From Azorinus chamasolen (Eukaryota > Mollusca > Bivalvia > Cardiida > Solecurtidae), in NCBI GenBank assembly GCA_963576725.1, contig OY755243.1, positions 82,199,945 to 82,263,944 of the forward strand: 64,000 nucleotides of DNA, given 5' to 3'. The position numbers and the translations under genes are program-made. Numbering within the stretch: position 1 is the first letter of the stretch; every line of letters starts with the position of its first letter. Shown piece by piece: positions 32,936 through 43,069 of the stretch. Below the pieces are notes generated by a model. The model was not told the origin of the DNA. It ran no database searches and saw only the letters and a program-made list of their open reading frames with translations.

Positions 32936-33145
32936 GTAACCCTTTACTCCATACATACGCATTTCTACGCCTTTGCAATCAGATGAGACCCAGATCAGAC
33001 GGTTCCTGTTTGTTTTTATATAGATATGATTCCACAGTTTCTACCTGGGCCAAACGTCCTATGTCCATGTGCTATTACAACAATTAATCTGATTAATCAT
33101 GATATCATTAATTCTTAGATAAATATTCATGGAGTAAAGGGTTAA
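32936..33145. mobile_element. B2 MITE, first of a joined pair
   Basis: GTAACCCTTTACTCCATACA to ATGGAGTAAAGGGTTAA. Contains GCAATCAGATGAGACCC, CAGATCAGACGGTTCCTG (right arm lost), CCACAGTTTCTACC and GATATCATTAATTCTTAG. Its right TTAA is also the left TTAA of the next element. Confidence 0.85.
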
Positions 33146-33393
33146 CCCTTTCCCCCCATACAAACGTGTTTTCACGCATTTGCAAACAGAGTAGACACAG
33201 ATCAGACGGCTCCTAGAGGAGCCGTCTGATCAGGGTCTACTCTGTTTGCTATTAGAATTTGATAGATTTGTTTATTTACTTTCTAAAATGTCTACAATGT
33301 TCCACCTTCAAGAATTCTTTATAACAATTTTGTTAATGAATATTCAGTAGTTACTGAAAATTGGCCTAAATATAAAACAGGGAAAAGGGTTAA
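33142..33393. mobile_element. B1 MITE, second of a joined pair, perfect hairpin
   Basis: TTAACCCTTTCCCCCCATAC to ACAGGGAAAAGGGTTAA. The palindrome from GTAGACACAGATCAGACGG through CTCCTAGAGGAG to GTCTGATCAGGGTCTAC is perfect bar two positions. It shares TTAA 33142-33145 with the preceding B2. Confidence 0.95.
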
Positions 33394-33966
33394 ACGAAAC
33401 CAATGGGCTTGTATAAGGCTACAAGAATCAGAGTGACACTTTGACGAATATGGGCATATCGAATATGTCGGGAAAATTGTTTGCTTTGTAGAACAGTTAA
33501 AAACTTCTGCTGCGTTTATTCAACTTTAGTATATATACTAGTTATTCATTCAAAAGAGAAAATACGCAGACACCTGCATCGTCCATGAAAAAGATAACGC
33601 AGACCATTTGTCGTGTTTCGAGACGTGTGATTTTCTTTATGCAAATATCAAAAGTGCAAAACTGTTGTAAATGCATCTTATCACATAACCTAACTTGTAT
33701 TCGAGTTAATATAGCCATCACATATTTCTCTATACTATACACGTTTAATATAATAATATATATAACACGTTCTATATTATACACGTTTAATGTAAGCTGT
33801 AACGTCATATAGAGACACCACGACGAGCTCTATATGCATGCAGTACCAGTCAAAAACGGCATATTTCTCGAAATAAGTTCTGTGATAAAAATAATATGAT
33901 GCTTGTAGTCATTTTAAGCAAACTGATATTAAACTCGTCTTGGAAAATGTTATTTAGCGAGCTAAA
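33394..33966. other. no gene or element recognised
   Basis: Opposed frames of about 75-88 codons (33542-33812) overlap on both strands and have no known domain. A short repeat of ATTATACACGTTTAAT occurs near 33735 and 33777. Confidence 0.45.
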
Positions 33967-34325
33967 TGGAAAAGTAGTAAAGTCAAGCAGGCAAAGCCAC
34001 ATGCAAGACGCAACCACCACCAAAACACCGATAGACAGCATGACACACACACACACACAACCACACACCCAAACGCACACGCACACACACGAAATGAACA
34101 CAGAAAACACCAAAAGACACACAAGAACCAGGGACAAACGTTCCACAACATGAACAAACCACAAGCACAAAGACGCAATGCAAACAAAAGGAAGGGTGAC
34201 AAAGAGAGTACCGCCTTGGCACGGTCAGCAGCAAAAACACCACTGGGGGTTTAAACCGGTTTACGGACGTCCTAACCTCACACTTCTCTCAAAGTCACCC
34301 TAGCTTTACAAATATTGTAATAAAG
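33967..34325 (-). mobile_element. solo Naiad tail
   Basis: Complete tail from the common TGGAAAAGTAG terminus to CTAGCTTTACAAATATTGTA, with a short CA tract, ACCGCCTTGGCACGGTC and AAACCGGTTTACGGACG. It stops before the UTR proper, so it is a heavily 5'-truncated insertion. All open frames over it are spurious. Confidence 0.9.
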
Positions 34326-34359
34326 CCTTAGTTAATATCAGTTTGCACAATTGTTTTAC

Positions 34360-34567
34360 TCGCAACATATCCTATATAATTTATATAGAGTGAAACAGTT
34401 TGAATCAAGTTGAGACGGCTAGTTATTCGATATTTGATCAGGATCCATTTTATTTAACATTCGGTCACTAGTTTTGTGAACGCTTGTACAAATCGAAAGT
34501 AGGATTTCAGCAGATCAGAGTCTACGCAGACCATTTATTACAGCATGATAAAGGCAAAATTGGTTAA
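34360..34567. mobile_element. B6 MITE
   Basis: AAACAGTTTGAATCAAGTTG, GAGACGGCTAGTTATTCGA, TTGATCAGGATCCATTTTAT and CATTCGGTCACTAGTTTTG. Its right end GGTTAA (34564-34567) is shared with the following B5. Confidence 0.6.
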
Positions 34568-34765
34568 CCCTTACGACGTTGAATTTTAAGATGGACTATT
34601 CCAAAATTCAAAAAGGTCTATTTAGGGATCATTCTAAAGAAAAGTGTAACATGGCAAACAGTGCTGATGAGAGGAATACTCTAGGAGCTCTAAAATATTG
34701 GTCTACACTGGATGACAAAGGACATTAGTGACTTGTGCCCGCACTGCTGCAAACGTAAAGGTCAT
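34564..34765. mobile_element. B5 MITE
   Basis: TTAACCCTTACGACGTTGAA at the left; hairpin remnants GGCAAACAGTGCTGATGAG, GAATACTCTAGGAGCTC and GGTCTACACTGGATGAC. The right end is worn. Confidence 0.65.
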
Positions 34766-34784
34766 AAATTTCAGGGCATATGCT

Positions 34785-35004
34785 TTAAATCTTTACCTGT
34801 TCAATATTCATGTTAATAATGATATAATGAAACTTTATAAGCTGATTTTTATCATGTAAACATTTCAAGGGACTATTTGCTTTGCTAAAAACAGTACAAC
34901 CAGATCTATATCATGCGATATGCTGACTTCTGTAGGAGCCGTCTGGTCTGTGTCTACTCTATCTAAAAAGGCTTGACAATGTGTTTATATGAAGGAAAGG
35001 GTTA
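34785..35004. mobile_element. B2/B1-type MITE, first of a joined pair
   Basis: TTAAATCTTTACCTGTTCAA to GAAGGAAAGGGTTAA. Contains ATTCATGTTAATAATGATAT, CAGATCTATATCATGCGATA, GTAGGAGCCGTCTGGTCTG and GTGTCTACTCTATC. Its right TTAA is shared with the next element. Confidence 0.8.
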
Positions 35005-35206
35005 ACCCTTTCCCTGATAGAGATGCATTTCCATGCCGTTTCAAAACGGGTAGACCCAGAGCAGACGGCTATCACAGGAGTCGTCTGCTCAAAGTATGTT
35101 GTGTTTGCTTATGAAATAATATAGATCTGATTCTACATTTTCTGTCATAATCACATAACATGATGTTATTATTTCTGACATAAATATTCACGAGATAAAG
35201 TGTTAC
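35001..35206. mobile_element. B2 MITE, second of a joined pair
   Basis: TTAACCCTTTCCCTGATAGA left; hairpin GAGCAGACGGCTATCACAGG and GTCGTCTGCTC; right end CGAGATAAAGTGTTAC. Contains GATTCTACATTTTCTG and GATGTTATTATTTCTGAC. Confidence 0.85.
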
Positions 35207-35309
35207 CAATCGCTGTTATACCAATGAAGCACCAATGACAGTCATACTGGTCTATGTTGGTAGATAATAATAAAGCTTTGCTTTGTCGGAAACCCCATAG
35301 TTCTTTGTA

Positions 35310-35849
35310 TGGAAAAGTAGTAAAGTCAAGCAGGCAAAGCCACATGCAAGACGCAACCACCACCAAAACACCGATAGACAGCATGACACACACACACACA
35401 CACATACACACACACAATCACACACCCAAACGCACACGCACACACACACACGAAATGAACACAGAAAACACCAAAAGACACACAAGAAACAGGGACAAAC
35501 GTTCCACAACATGAACAAACCACAAGCACAAAGACGCAAGGCAAACAAAAGGAAGGGTGACAAAGAGAGTACCGCCTTGGCACGGTCAGCAGCAAAAACA
35601 CTACTGGGGGTTTAAACCGGTTTACGGACGTCCTAACCTCACACTTCTCTCAAAGTCACCCTAGCTTTACAAATATTGTAAATAAAGGTATCCCCGCTGG
35701 ACTTACCCACAACATAGACGACGGTGAACACAGGACAACATGTAAAACATAGCATAATAACTGTGACAATCCGTCAAATATGTACTCAATGACTTTGCTG
35801 AAGTCAGAGCACCTGCAGGTAAGCCGTTAAGGGCACGACAGGGAAAAAA
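35310..35849 (-). other. 3' UTR and tail of Naiad copy 3
   Basis: Distal to the SECIS: a UTR with CTTCAGCAAAGTCATTGAG, GTCCAGCGGGGATACC, then the tail (ACGTCCGTAAACCGGTTT, GACCGTGCCAAGGCGGTA, a TG-rich tract and ACTTTACTACTTTTCCA). It has no poly(A) signal I can be sure of. Frames of 80-100 codons on both strands here are artefacts of the simple repeat. Confidence 0.85.
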
Positions 35850-35914
35850 TAATACATGAGTCTGGTAAGCTCCTCCTGTATCCAAGTTTAAGAGTATACC
35901 ATCATAGAGTACTA
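35850..35914 (-). promoter_or_regulatory. SECIS-like element, copy 3
   Basis: Minus strand after the TAG stop: AGTAC, TCT, ATGA, TGGTATACTCTT (12 bases), AA, an apical loop, GAGCTTACCA, GAC and GTATT. Helix I is AGTAC/GTATT; helix II is TGGTA/TACCA then CTC/GAG; the non-canonical quartet is ATGA with GA; the unpaired AA is 12 bases from ATGA. That is the layout of eukaryotic SECIS elements. It overlaps the last base of the stop codon, an unusually close placement. The fold was done by eye. Confidence 0.75.
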
Positions 35915-38900
35915 CCCTCGGCCTGTCATCGCGCAAGCAAAGAGGGAAGCGTAGCTACCGACTGTAAAAGGGTCGATAACCAAACATGCAGTGTGTTGCA
36001 ATATAATAGGATCATAACCTTTCTTTTTAAATTTTTTAATGCGTTTTATAAACAAATCATGAAAATGGATATGACCCCGAATTTTCCTAAGTTTGTAGAT
36101 AACATCCCCATAAAATTCTGGTTGAGAAATGCCTTGTCGCAGTAACGTCCGTAGATTGCAATTATATTTACTAATGAGAGGTAAATTTCGATAATAAAAT
36201 TTAGAAAAGGTTTTCCGAAGTTTGTGATATCTGTAACCTTGCTTAAGAAGTTTATCAGTTATAACTAAATTACGTCTGTTAAAATCTTCAAGCAAAGAAC
36301 AGGCTCGGGCAAACCTAATAAGTTGAGAAATATAAACACCATAAGATGTAGAACTTGGCACATCCCCGTCTAGAAAAGGATAATTAACAATTTTAAAATT
36401 AAAATCTTCTCTTTTATCGTATACTTTGGACGAAACTTTATCATTTGTAATTGAAAGATTCAAATCTAAAAATGAAGCATTAATGTCAGATTGATTAGCT
36501 TTGTTTAAAGACAGTTCTTTTGGGTAGATTAAAGAAACCATAGTATCAAAATAAGGATTATCTAAATTCAAAATATCGTCTAAATACCTTGAAGTTTTAT
36601 TAAAAGCATTAACAATATCGGTCTGTGTATCAGGTTTTAAGCTAAGCATAAAATCCCTCTCGTAGCAATACAAAAACAAATCTGCAACAAGAGGGGCACA
36701 ATTTGTACCCATGGGTATACCAACAACTTGACGATATATGGTATCTCCATAACGCACAAATATATTATCTAAAAGAAAGGTAAGAGATCTACAAACATCA
36801 AGGCAAGTCCACATTGTGTAATGTTCAACTTCTGAATTCGAAAAGAATGAACGTTGAACATTACAAGCAATGAACATTTTGTTTTCTCTGGCAAAGGTTT
36901 TTTCTATTAATTTAATAAGTCTATCCTTTATAAGATGGTGAGGTAGAGTAGTATAGAGTGTAGAGAAATCATAAGAGCTCAGTAAAGAAATGTTATACTG
37001 TTCATTTTCAAGTTTTGTTAAAACATCATTTGAATTTTTTATGGACCAAAAAACATTAATCCCAGAATTTTCATATATTTTATCACAGTAGCGTTTAACA
37101 TGTTCTTTGATCGTAGTAAGACAGGACGTCAAAAGTATAGATAATTTAGTAGTGGTACAACAGCTAGAGTTGGCAATAAAACGCGACTTATAAGGGTTTT
37201 TATGTAATTTCGGAATCCAGTACAAAGTAGAAAGTTTATGTTGTTTTATGTTAGGACCAGACTTAAAATCATTGCACATTTTTACATGTTCCGAGACTAT
37301 ATCTTTTTCAGGTGTTTGAACTGTTATATAAGTTTTTGAATCAGTTAGCTCCTTCTTTAAAACATCAACATAATACAATCTTCAAATAATGATTACATTG
37401 TTTGATGCCTTGTCAGCAGGAACAAGAACATAATCTGAATGAAAATTAGAAATGTTATTCTTCAAGTAGCGAAATGTAACTCTAGGTCGAGGTGGTAAAA
37501 GATGGTTATTTGATTTGTAAAAAGTTATTCGTGTATCAATAATATCGAAAATACATTTCTTCCAATCCGAAAGGGCATTAACATCAGCATGTTCTCGTCG
37601 ACACCATTTGATGCAGAATTCTTGAATAGCTTCCGCAATATGAGTTCGACAAACGTCAAAATCAATAAGGGAAGGTAATCTATATTTAGGTCCTTTAGTT
37701 AGGAGGGTCCTGAGACGTTTATCCTTAATGATATCAAAATTACCAGTAATGACATGACCAACTGGTTTATAGCAAAAGCTAGAAATGCTACAATCTCAAG
37801 AAATAGGGGTATTAACATCAATATTTAAGTCAGAGACAATTTTATTGTAGTTCAAAATAACATTTCTAATAGGTTTATTATATTTATAACAGATGATAGG
37901 TGATTCAGAGTTGATGAAATATTTGGGAATAGCCTCGATTACATTCTTATCACGAAATATACTTTGAATATCAATAAAATCGATACCTTTATTTAGGAAC
38001 TGAAGTTTCAGAAAATGTCTTTTGTGTTCAGATTCTTTATCAATACGTGGACGAAGAACATGCTGTGTGTAACTTTGTATAAGTGAGGCAGTATTAATTA
38101 ACGGATCTGTACGCAAATAGATTTTATCAGCCTCTTCGTCTATTGACTTAAGACAGGAAAAGGGTAAAGACGATAAACAAGATAACATAGAATGTTTACC
38201 AGTTTGTTTTAGAATAGTATGTAAATCATGAATAGACATATTACGACGTAATTTACGCTTAATATTACCATTTCTACGTCTGCCATGTGATCTACTTTTA
38301 CGTTTTCGAATAGAAAATATAGAGAAAATATCGATACTTGGATCTTTGGAAATATTGCCGCTTTGGAAAATGTTATCATTAAGGCCTCAAGGAAAAGGTG
38401 TTTGTAATTTCTTTATCCAGTCTAGCTCTGTGATGAAACGAGCTTTAGATTTTAAACTACCAGTAGTTTTAGAATCATAATAAATTTGTTCTACTGGTTG
38501 AACCGAAACATATTTGAAAGAATGTCCTGTATGACGAAAATGCTGGTAAAGAAAATTGCGTACTTTTTTGATCCGGCAATGGTAACTGTGTTCACGAAAC
38601 CTAGTTTTTAAGGAACGTCCTGTCTGACCTACATATTGAATGCCACAACGTGGCGCATTTCATGTAAGAACATATATAATATTAGATGAGTTTCAGTCTA
38701 AATCAGAATTAATCTTCACACTAAACACTCTACCATTAACAAGAGATTTAATTGTTGATCTAGTAGAAATGAAATTGCAACACATACACCTCTTACTATT
38801 GCACTTAGTAATTATTGGATACACCATATGTCTTTTGTTCAAATAATGTGAATTTAGATGGACTTTACTATAACGAATGATAGATTGCTTTAAAGGAGAC

Positions 38901-39103
38901 AAAACGATTTTAGGTCCATTATGAAACATGTTACTAATAGCCGAAGAGGGAACATGAAAAGATGAAGCAGAAGACAATTTTAGAGGTTTAATACAAACTG
39001 ACGGCTGTAGTGATTGGAAATTAGCCAGGTTATGAGGAATCTGAACGGAAGACACAGAGTGTAAGTTTAAGTTATTAATTTTGAGTTTAGGGAGACTATT
39101 CAT
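35912..39103 (-). CDS. Naiad endonuclease-reverse transcriptase, putative selenoprotein
   Basis: One frame of 1063 residues with no stop but five TGA, at residues 137, 148, 239, 436 and 574 (first bases 38695, 38662, 38389, 37798, 37384). Order: a Ser/Leu/Asn-rich start; CNSKRCMCC (101-109), probable zinc ligands; GIQYVGQTGRSLKTRFREH (154-172), the GIY-YIG endonuclease, with downstream HFRHTGH; a basic linker; TGA-D-C (436-438), matching the CxC motif; then RT: LHKNPYKSR (633), SSYDFSTLYT with catalytic D712, GIPMGTNCAP (795) and YLDDI (840-844). N-terminal placement of GIY-YIG defines the Naiad/Chlamys group of Penelope-like elements. TGA 137, 148, 436 and 574 fall where relatives have Cys, so selenocysteine is the likely reading. 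Start: the frame stays open to 39505, but that stretch reads as hydrophobic low-quality sequence, so I chose the ATG at 39103. The protein would cut target DNA and prime cDNA synthesis in the nucleus. Confidence 0.88.
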
Positions 39104-39527
39104 ATTTTGTGTAGTAATTGTAGCACCCTTCTGTAAAAAGCGACATACGTATGTAACGAAAAGTGGTGTAAAATAATAGAAAACATACCAGAGATTATGA
39201 CAAAAATAAAAAAGACTAAGAATATGAATGAAACATTGAATAGTGAAACATTGAATGGGTAAAAAGTAAGAAGAAACACAAATAAGGTAAAGTCGCACTA
39301 GAGAAAACGCAAACGGCACAAATCTTAAAAGGGAAATTAAAATAGTCACACAATATGTCGGTGAGTACGGAAGCCACCATGAAGTGCAAAGTACGGTGTA
39401 AAGGTATGAGGAAACACATTGAATGTAGAGCAATTCCTGCAAGAGGAAGAAAACAATATTGATTGGATGTACGGGGAGACGTTTCACCGCCGCCACACTG
39501 CACAAACAACACTATTGTGCTTATAAA

Positions 39528-39655
39528 TGGAAAAGTAGTAAAGTCAAGCAAGCAAAGCCACATGCAAGACGCAACCACCACCAAAACACCGATAGACAGC
39601 ATGACACACACACACACATACACACACACAATCACACACCCAAACGCACACGCAC
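39528..39655 (-). mobile_element. truncated upstream pseudo-LTR of Naiad copy 3
   Basis: The first 128 bases of the tail in the same orientation as at 35310, from TGGAAAAGTAGTAAAG to CCCAAACGCACACGCAC. Its terminus abuts the leader of copy 3 directly (TTATAAA before it), the tail-to-head joint expected of tandem Penelope-like insertions. Confidence 0.85.
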
Positions 39656-40149
39656 CGACCATTCCATCCAGACCCAACACTCTTAAACTATAGAGTCCAT
39701 GAAGCTTGAAGTAATTAATTTGCTAGAGCAATTTGAATGACAAACATTGCAGACCGAGATAAGATTTCTTCTCTGGAAATCTTGGTTTACACTGTTTGCA
39801 AAGGCTAATATACTTGATTCCCGCATTGAAATGGTTAAGTAAAATGGAAATAAATTGTGATAGAACATTTAAACAAGAGGAAAAAGGAAACACTATAGAC
39901 ATGCTGTAAAATGTTTCAAGGAAACACATTTGGGAAAAACGATATAAAGATGTTAGTGACACTGTGATTTATTTGACTTCTGCTAGTCGAAAGACTGGTG
40001 AAATATATAAAACAGAAAAAAACAAATGTACAGATGATGCGTAAACAACGTTTAGCCTTTCATTCCATTAATACGTATCTACGCCATGACAAACAGAACA
40101 TTAATGTCGCAAATGTTATTACTCCACATTTTAGACAAAGGTTCATGTT
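39656..40149. other. no gene or element recognised
   Basis: Two overlapping minus-strand frames (39683-39962) lack recognisable motifs. A weak B2-like scrap (CATTCCATTAATACGTATCT, GCCATGACAAACAGAA) lies near 40060-40100. Confidence 0.4.
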
Positions 40150-40343
40150 GGTTCTGTACTAATCGTAACTACATGTACGTTCAATTTGGTTCCCCGAGGT
40201 GCTGGTTCTGTACTAATCGTAACTACGTTCGAATTTGGTTCCCCGGGGTGTTAGTTCTGTAATAATCACAACTACGTACACATTGTTTCCCCGTTTTGGT
40301 TCTATGCCAATCGAAATTACGTTCCAGTTGGCTCCCCGAGGTG
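40150..40343 (+). repeat. minisatellite, about four units of 46-54 bases
   Basis: Units begin near 40150, 40204, 40252 and 40298 with GGTTCTGTACTAATCGTAAC and contain TTTGGTTCCCCGAGGTG. Divergence increases along the array. Confidence 0.85.
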
Positions 40344-40639
40344 TTTAGGCTGGTTCCGTACATGTATTTTGTTTCAGAACACTAGTGGCAATGTAAACCG
40401 CTATTATTAATTGACACATGCGTTTTACGATAACCATTGATTAGGGAAATCTTTGTAAACGGTCCACGCAGTATTATTTAAATGATAATATGATATTTAT
40501 AGACCGATTGCTTTTGAACATGGCTATATACTATTACATAACAATGTATTTTAACCGAACGTTTAGTTCAGACGAATTTGATTGTTTTAGGTCTGTGGAT
40601 ACTGGATGTATACAATTGAATGGAGAAATTCTGAAAGCA

Positions 40640-41035
40640 GGATATCCTTCGATAGTAAAGGCAGCAATGCGAAAAGACAAACGTATAGACTCGGTGTTAT
40701 TGAACCTGTTCATGAGCAGTTATTTAAAGTGCAACACTACTCACGCCCCTAACACCAGCTTAAGCGGTACTGAAATTTCAAAACTAAAAGCATTGAGACT
40801 GATGATCCCGAAGGGCCAGAAAATATAACAACACGGATGTACGGGGCAAATATTTACGGCCGTCACACGAGCACTTGACACCTGCTGAACATTGTGAAGT
40901 ACATACATTATGAAAGTAGGAGCTCCTTCGAAAGCAAAAGCAGCAATGCGAAAGGAGAAAATCGTAAACTCGGTTTTATTGAGTCTGTTCATGAGCAGTT
41001 ATGTAAATTGCAATGACTCATGCCCTCAGCACCGG
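40640..41035 (+). repeat. R3 repeat, 1.4 tandem units of about 279 bases
   Basis: CAGCAATGCGAAA at 40662 recurs at 40941; GACTCGG...TTATTGA.CCTGTTCATGAG and the CACC.GCTTAAGC or CACCGGTTTAA blocks recur likewise. The intervening GGCCGTCACACGAGCACTTG matches the inserted unit at 11.5 kb. The frame at 40490-40828 partly covers it and has no domain. Confidence 0.75.
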
Positions 41036-41036
41036 T

Positions 41037-41295
41037 TTAACCCTTCTCTTGCTGAATTTTAAAGTACATTTCTCCTTATTTACCCATGCACTGTTGTATT
41101 ACATATATAATTACATATATCTTCACTGTGTACAAGTATTTCGCTGTGCAATCACTACTGTGGAGTGCACTGGTTGCACAATCAACTTGTAAATAGTGCA
41201 GACCCTGATGAGACAGCTCCTGCAGGAGCTGTCTCATCTGGGTTTTCACTATTTACAGGTAGGTATATTGACGTGAATAGCAAGCGAAGGTTTAA
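41037..41295. mobile_element. B3 hairpin MITE
   Basis: TTAACCCTTCTCTTGCTGAA to AGCAAGCGAAGGTTTAA with perfect palindrome GAGACAGCTCCTGCAGGAGC...TGTCTCATC. The frame at 41165-41386 is the hairpin read as protein. Confidence 0.93.
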
Positions 41296-41879
41296 GCGGT
41301 TTTCAATTTCCATGAGGCATGCAGCAATCTCCTTTGCAGGCATTCTGCGTGAATTTGGCTCTCCATTAATCTGTCATCCTTTATAAATTTATATTTCAGT
41401 TTAGAATGAATTTACTTTACAATTCAACTTACTGAAATATATAATTCTGGATAGAAATAGTAAAATTTATCATATATCTAAATTGCATGCATTGTTTAAA
41501 AAAAATACCTCTGGCAGAAAATTATAAAATGACATACGACAGTCCATGACAACACCAGAAGCAAAACCTTAAACTAAAATGGAAAACAGATCAGAGCAAA
41601 CAAGAGCGTTCATACACTCATACTTGTTCCTCAACACGGACACACATATTAGCAGCGCTGTTAAAATAAAACCCAAACGTATTGAAAGCAAAAAGGAAGA
41701 TCTGACACAAGAATATAAGCTATAACATCACAAACAACACCTTAATGAACAGTATTGGCCAGTTGGGCTGGGGCTAGGGCTCTGCGACACTAAATTAGAT
41801 AGTTTGGAGTTCAGGGCACTGTGACACTGAAAAGGTCACGTAGCGCTAAAGGATACTGGACATAAAGGAACTCCACAAT
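41296..41879. other. no gene or element recognised
   Basis: AT-rich. A GGGCTGGGGCTAGGGCTCTG stretch near 41765 is locally GC-rich and may be part of the old Naiad-family remnant that follows. Confidence 0.4.
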
Positions 41880-42145
41880 CACGCGTCACAGTAAATTGAA
41901 GATCGCTCATACTCACATATACCACACACATACACACAACCATACGTACACAAATATGAAATTGTGCATTATAGCACATAAAACTAGGGTGAAGACGGGG
42001 TAACGCCTTGGGGCGGTCAATGGTAAATATGGCTGATTCAAACCATGGTTAGGGGACGCTTCCAACCCCATACGTATCCCATTTTCACCAAGTCAGACGA
42101 AGTGTAAACAAATATACCCCATCCGACTGTTCCACAACAAAAGTA
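41880..42145 (-). mobile_element. old Naiad-family tail and UTR fragment
   Basis: Blocks in order match the Naiad tail: a short ACACACATACACACAACC tract, AACGCCTTGGGGCGGTCA, CAAACCATGGTTAGGGGACG, TTTCACCAAGTCAGACGAAG and TAAACAAATATACCCC. Identity is far lower than among the recent copies. Confidence 0.65.
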
Positions 42146-42457
42146 ACGGCTAAGCGTATTCCTACTATTAAAGAATCATATTAAAATTTCTTCAAACCAA
42201 TCAAATTTAATGATTCGGGCATATTCGTTTTCCAATACTGGTTGATCCCTACCGATTTCAGCGATCACCATGAATAGGAATATTTCATTATACACCAAAA
42301 GGCTGATAATTGACCCATTCATCAAACTTATTTGTGCCGCCCGTGCTATGGAATAATACTGTCAATATCAGTCCTGATTGCGCGATAGTCTTTAATTGAA
42401 GTGAAGGTCTCGGTTTATCAATGCTTGATGAATCAAGACAAATGACAGAGTGTTATA

Positions 42458-42661
42458 CAGTAATATATCGATTATTCGAACACTAAAGTACGTATTATTA
42501 TCGATCATTAAGACAGGTGGCAGCTTAATGCATGATGCAATTCATGCGGAAAGCTCCTGTAAGAGCCTTTTGCATGACTTTCACCATGCATTAAGTAGCC
42601 AACTGCCTAAAATGGTCTAAATTCTTCTATACAGAAACATCGAATAATCAAGGGTTTACCA
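42458..42661. mobile_element. P-type MITE, CGATTATTC subfamily
   Basis: CAGTAATATATCGATTATTC after TA; right end CGAATAATCAAGGGTTTACC. Centre GGAAAGCTCCTGTAAGAGCC; arms GACAGGTGGCAGCTTAATGC and GCATTAAGTAGCCAACTGCC. Confidence 0.9.
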
Positions 42662-42792
42662 TATGTAAAACAATTAACTTGAACTTTTCAGGGTAGTGGG
42701 CCTAATATATTTGAGTATGGGAAACAGTGGGGACTTAGATATGCAGGTTCTTCAACTTTTGAGAAGGATTTGTGCTATTGCTTCAAAAACTA

Positions 42793-42916
42793 CATGTAGA
42801 ACCCCACTGATGCGACCACTTACTTGCATTACTTTTGTCCTGCATTAAGCTACCACCTGACTATACCACTCGGAATTATACCTGGTTTTGGTGATCGCAT
42901 TAGAGGGGGTTTACTG
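42793..42916. mobile_element. P-type MITE, left arm deleted
   Basis: GTAGAACCCCACTGATGCGA left, then directly the right arm TTGCATTACTTTTGTCCTGC, CACCTGACTATACC, and GCATTAGAGGGGGTTTACTG. Confidence 0.75.
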
Positions 42917-43069
42917 GATTTTCAAAGGTCACATCTGCAAAAGAAGTCTCACAGAACTCCTCATAAAATGGAACTAAGACTGGTTTATAATACATATTTA
43001 GTCGATATGCATTTCCAAAATGAGAAACTTAAGTCTTCTCCAGTTATTCGCGACTGACTGACATTTGCA

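Larger units (their letters stand above)
35310..39655 (-). mobile_element. Naiad Penelope-like retroelement, copy 3, nearly complete
   Basis: This is the best-preserved retroelement: a 5' fragment of the tail (39528-39655), a 5' leader, one long frame (39103-35912), a SECIS-like element, a 3' UTR and a full tail ending at 35310. Direct repetition of tail sequence on both sides fits the pseudo-LTRs of Penelope-like elements. The 5' tail piece is cut short at about 39655, inside its CA-rich part. Neighbouring DNA on the 3' side is a B2 MITE. Whether it is still active cannot be judged from sequence alone, but no frameshift is visible. Confidence 0.9.

Noticed and set aside
35912..39103. Treating copy 3 as a simple pseudogene because of five stops
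   Set aside because: All five are TGA and in one unbroken frame; four align with Cys positions, three recur in other copies, and a SECIS-like hairpin follows.
39104..39505. N-terminal extension of the Naiad frame as a membrane-like region
   Set aside because: The frame stays open and hydrophobic, but this is probably a leader; copy 1 has no recognisable match there, and the ATG at 39103 starts the alignable protein.
41165..41386. Open frame in the B3 hairpin, also at 31828-32034 and 62729-62968
   Set aside because: The frames are the hairpin palindromes read as protein; there is no codon-level conservation beyond DNA similarity and no start context.
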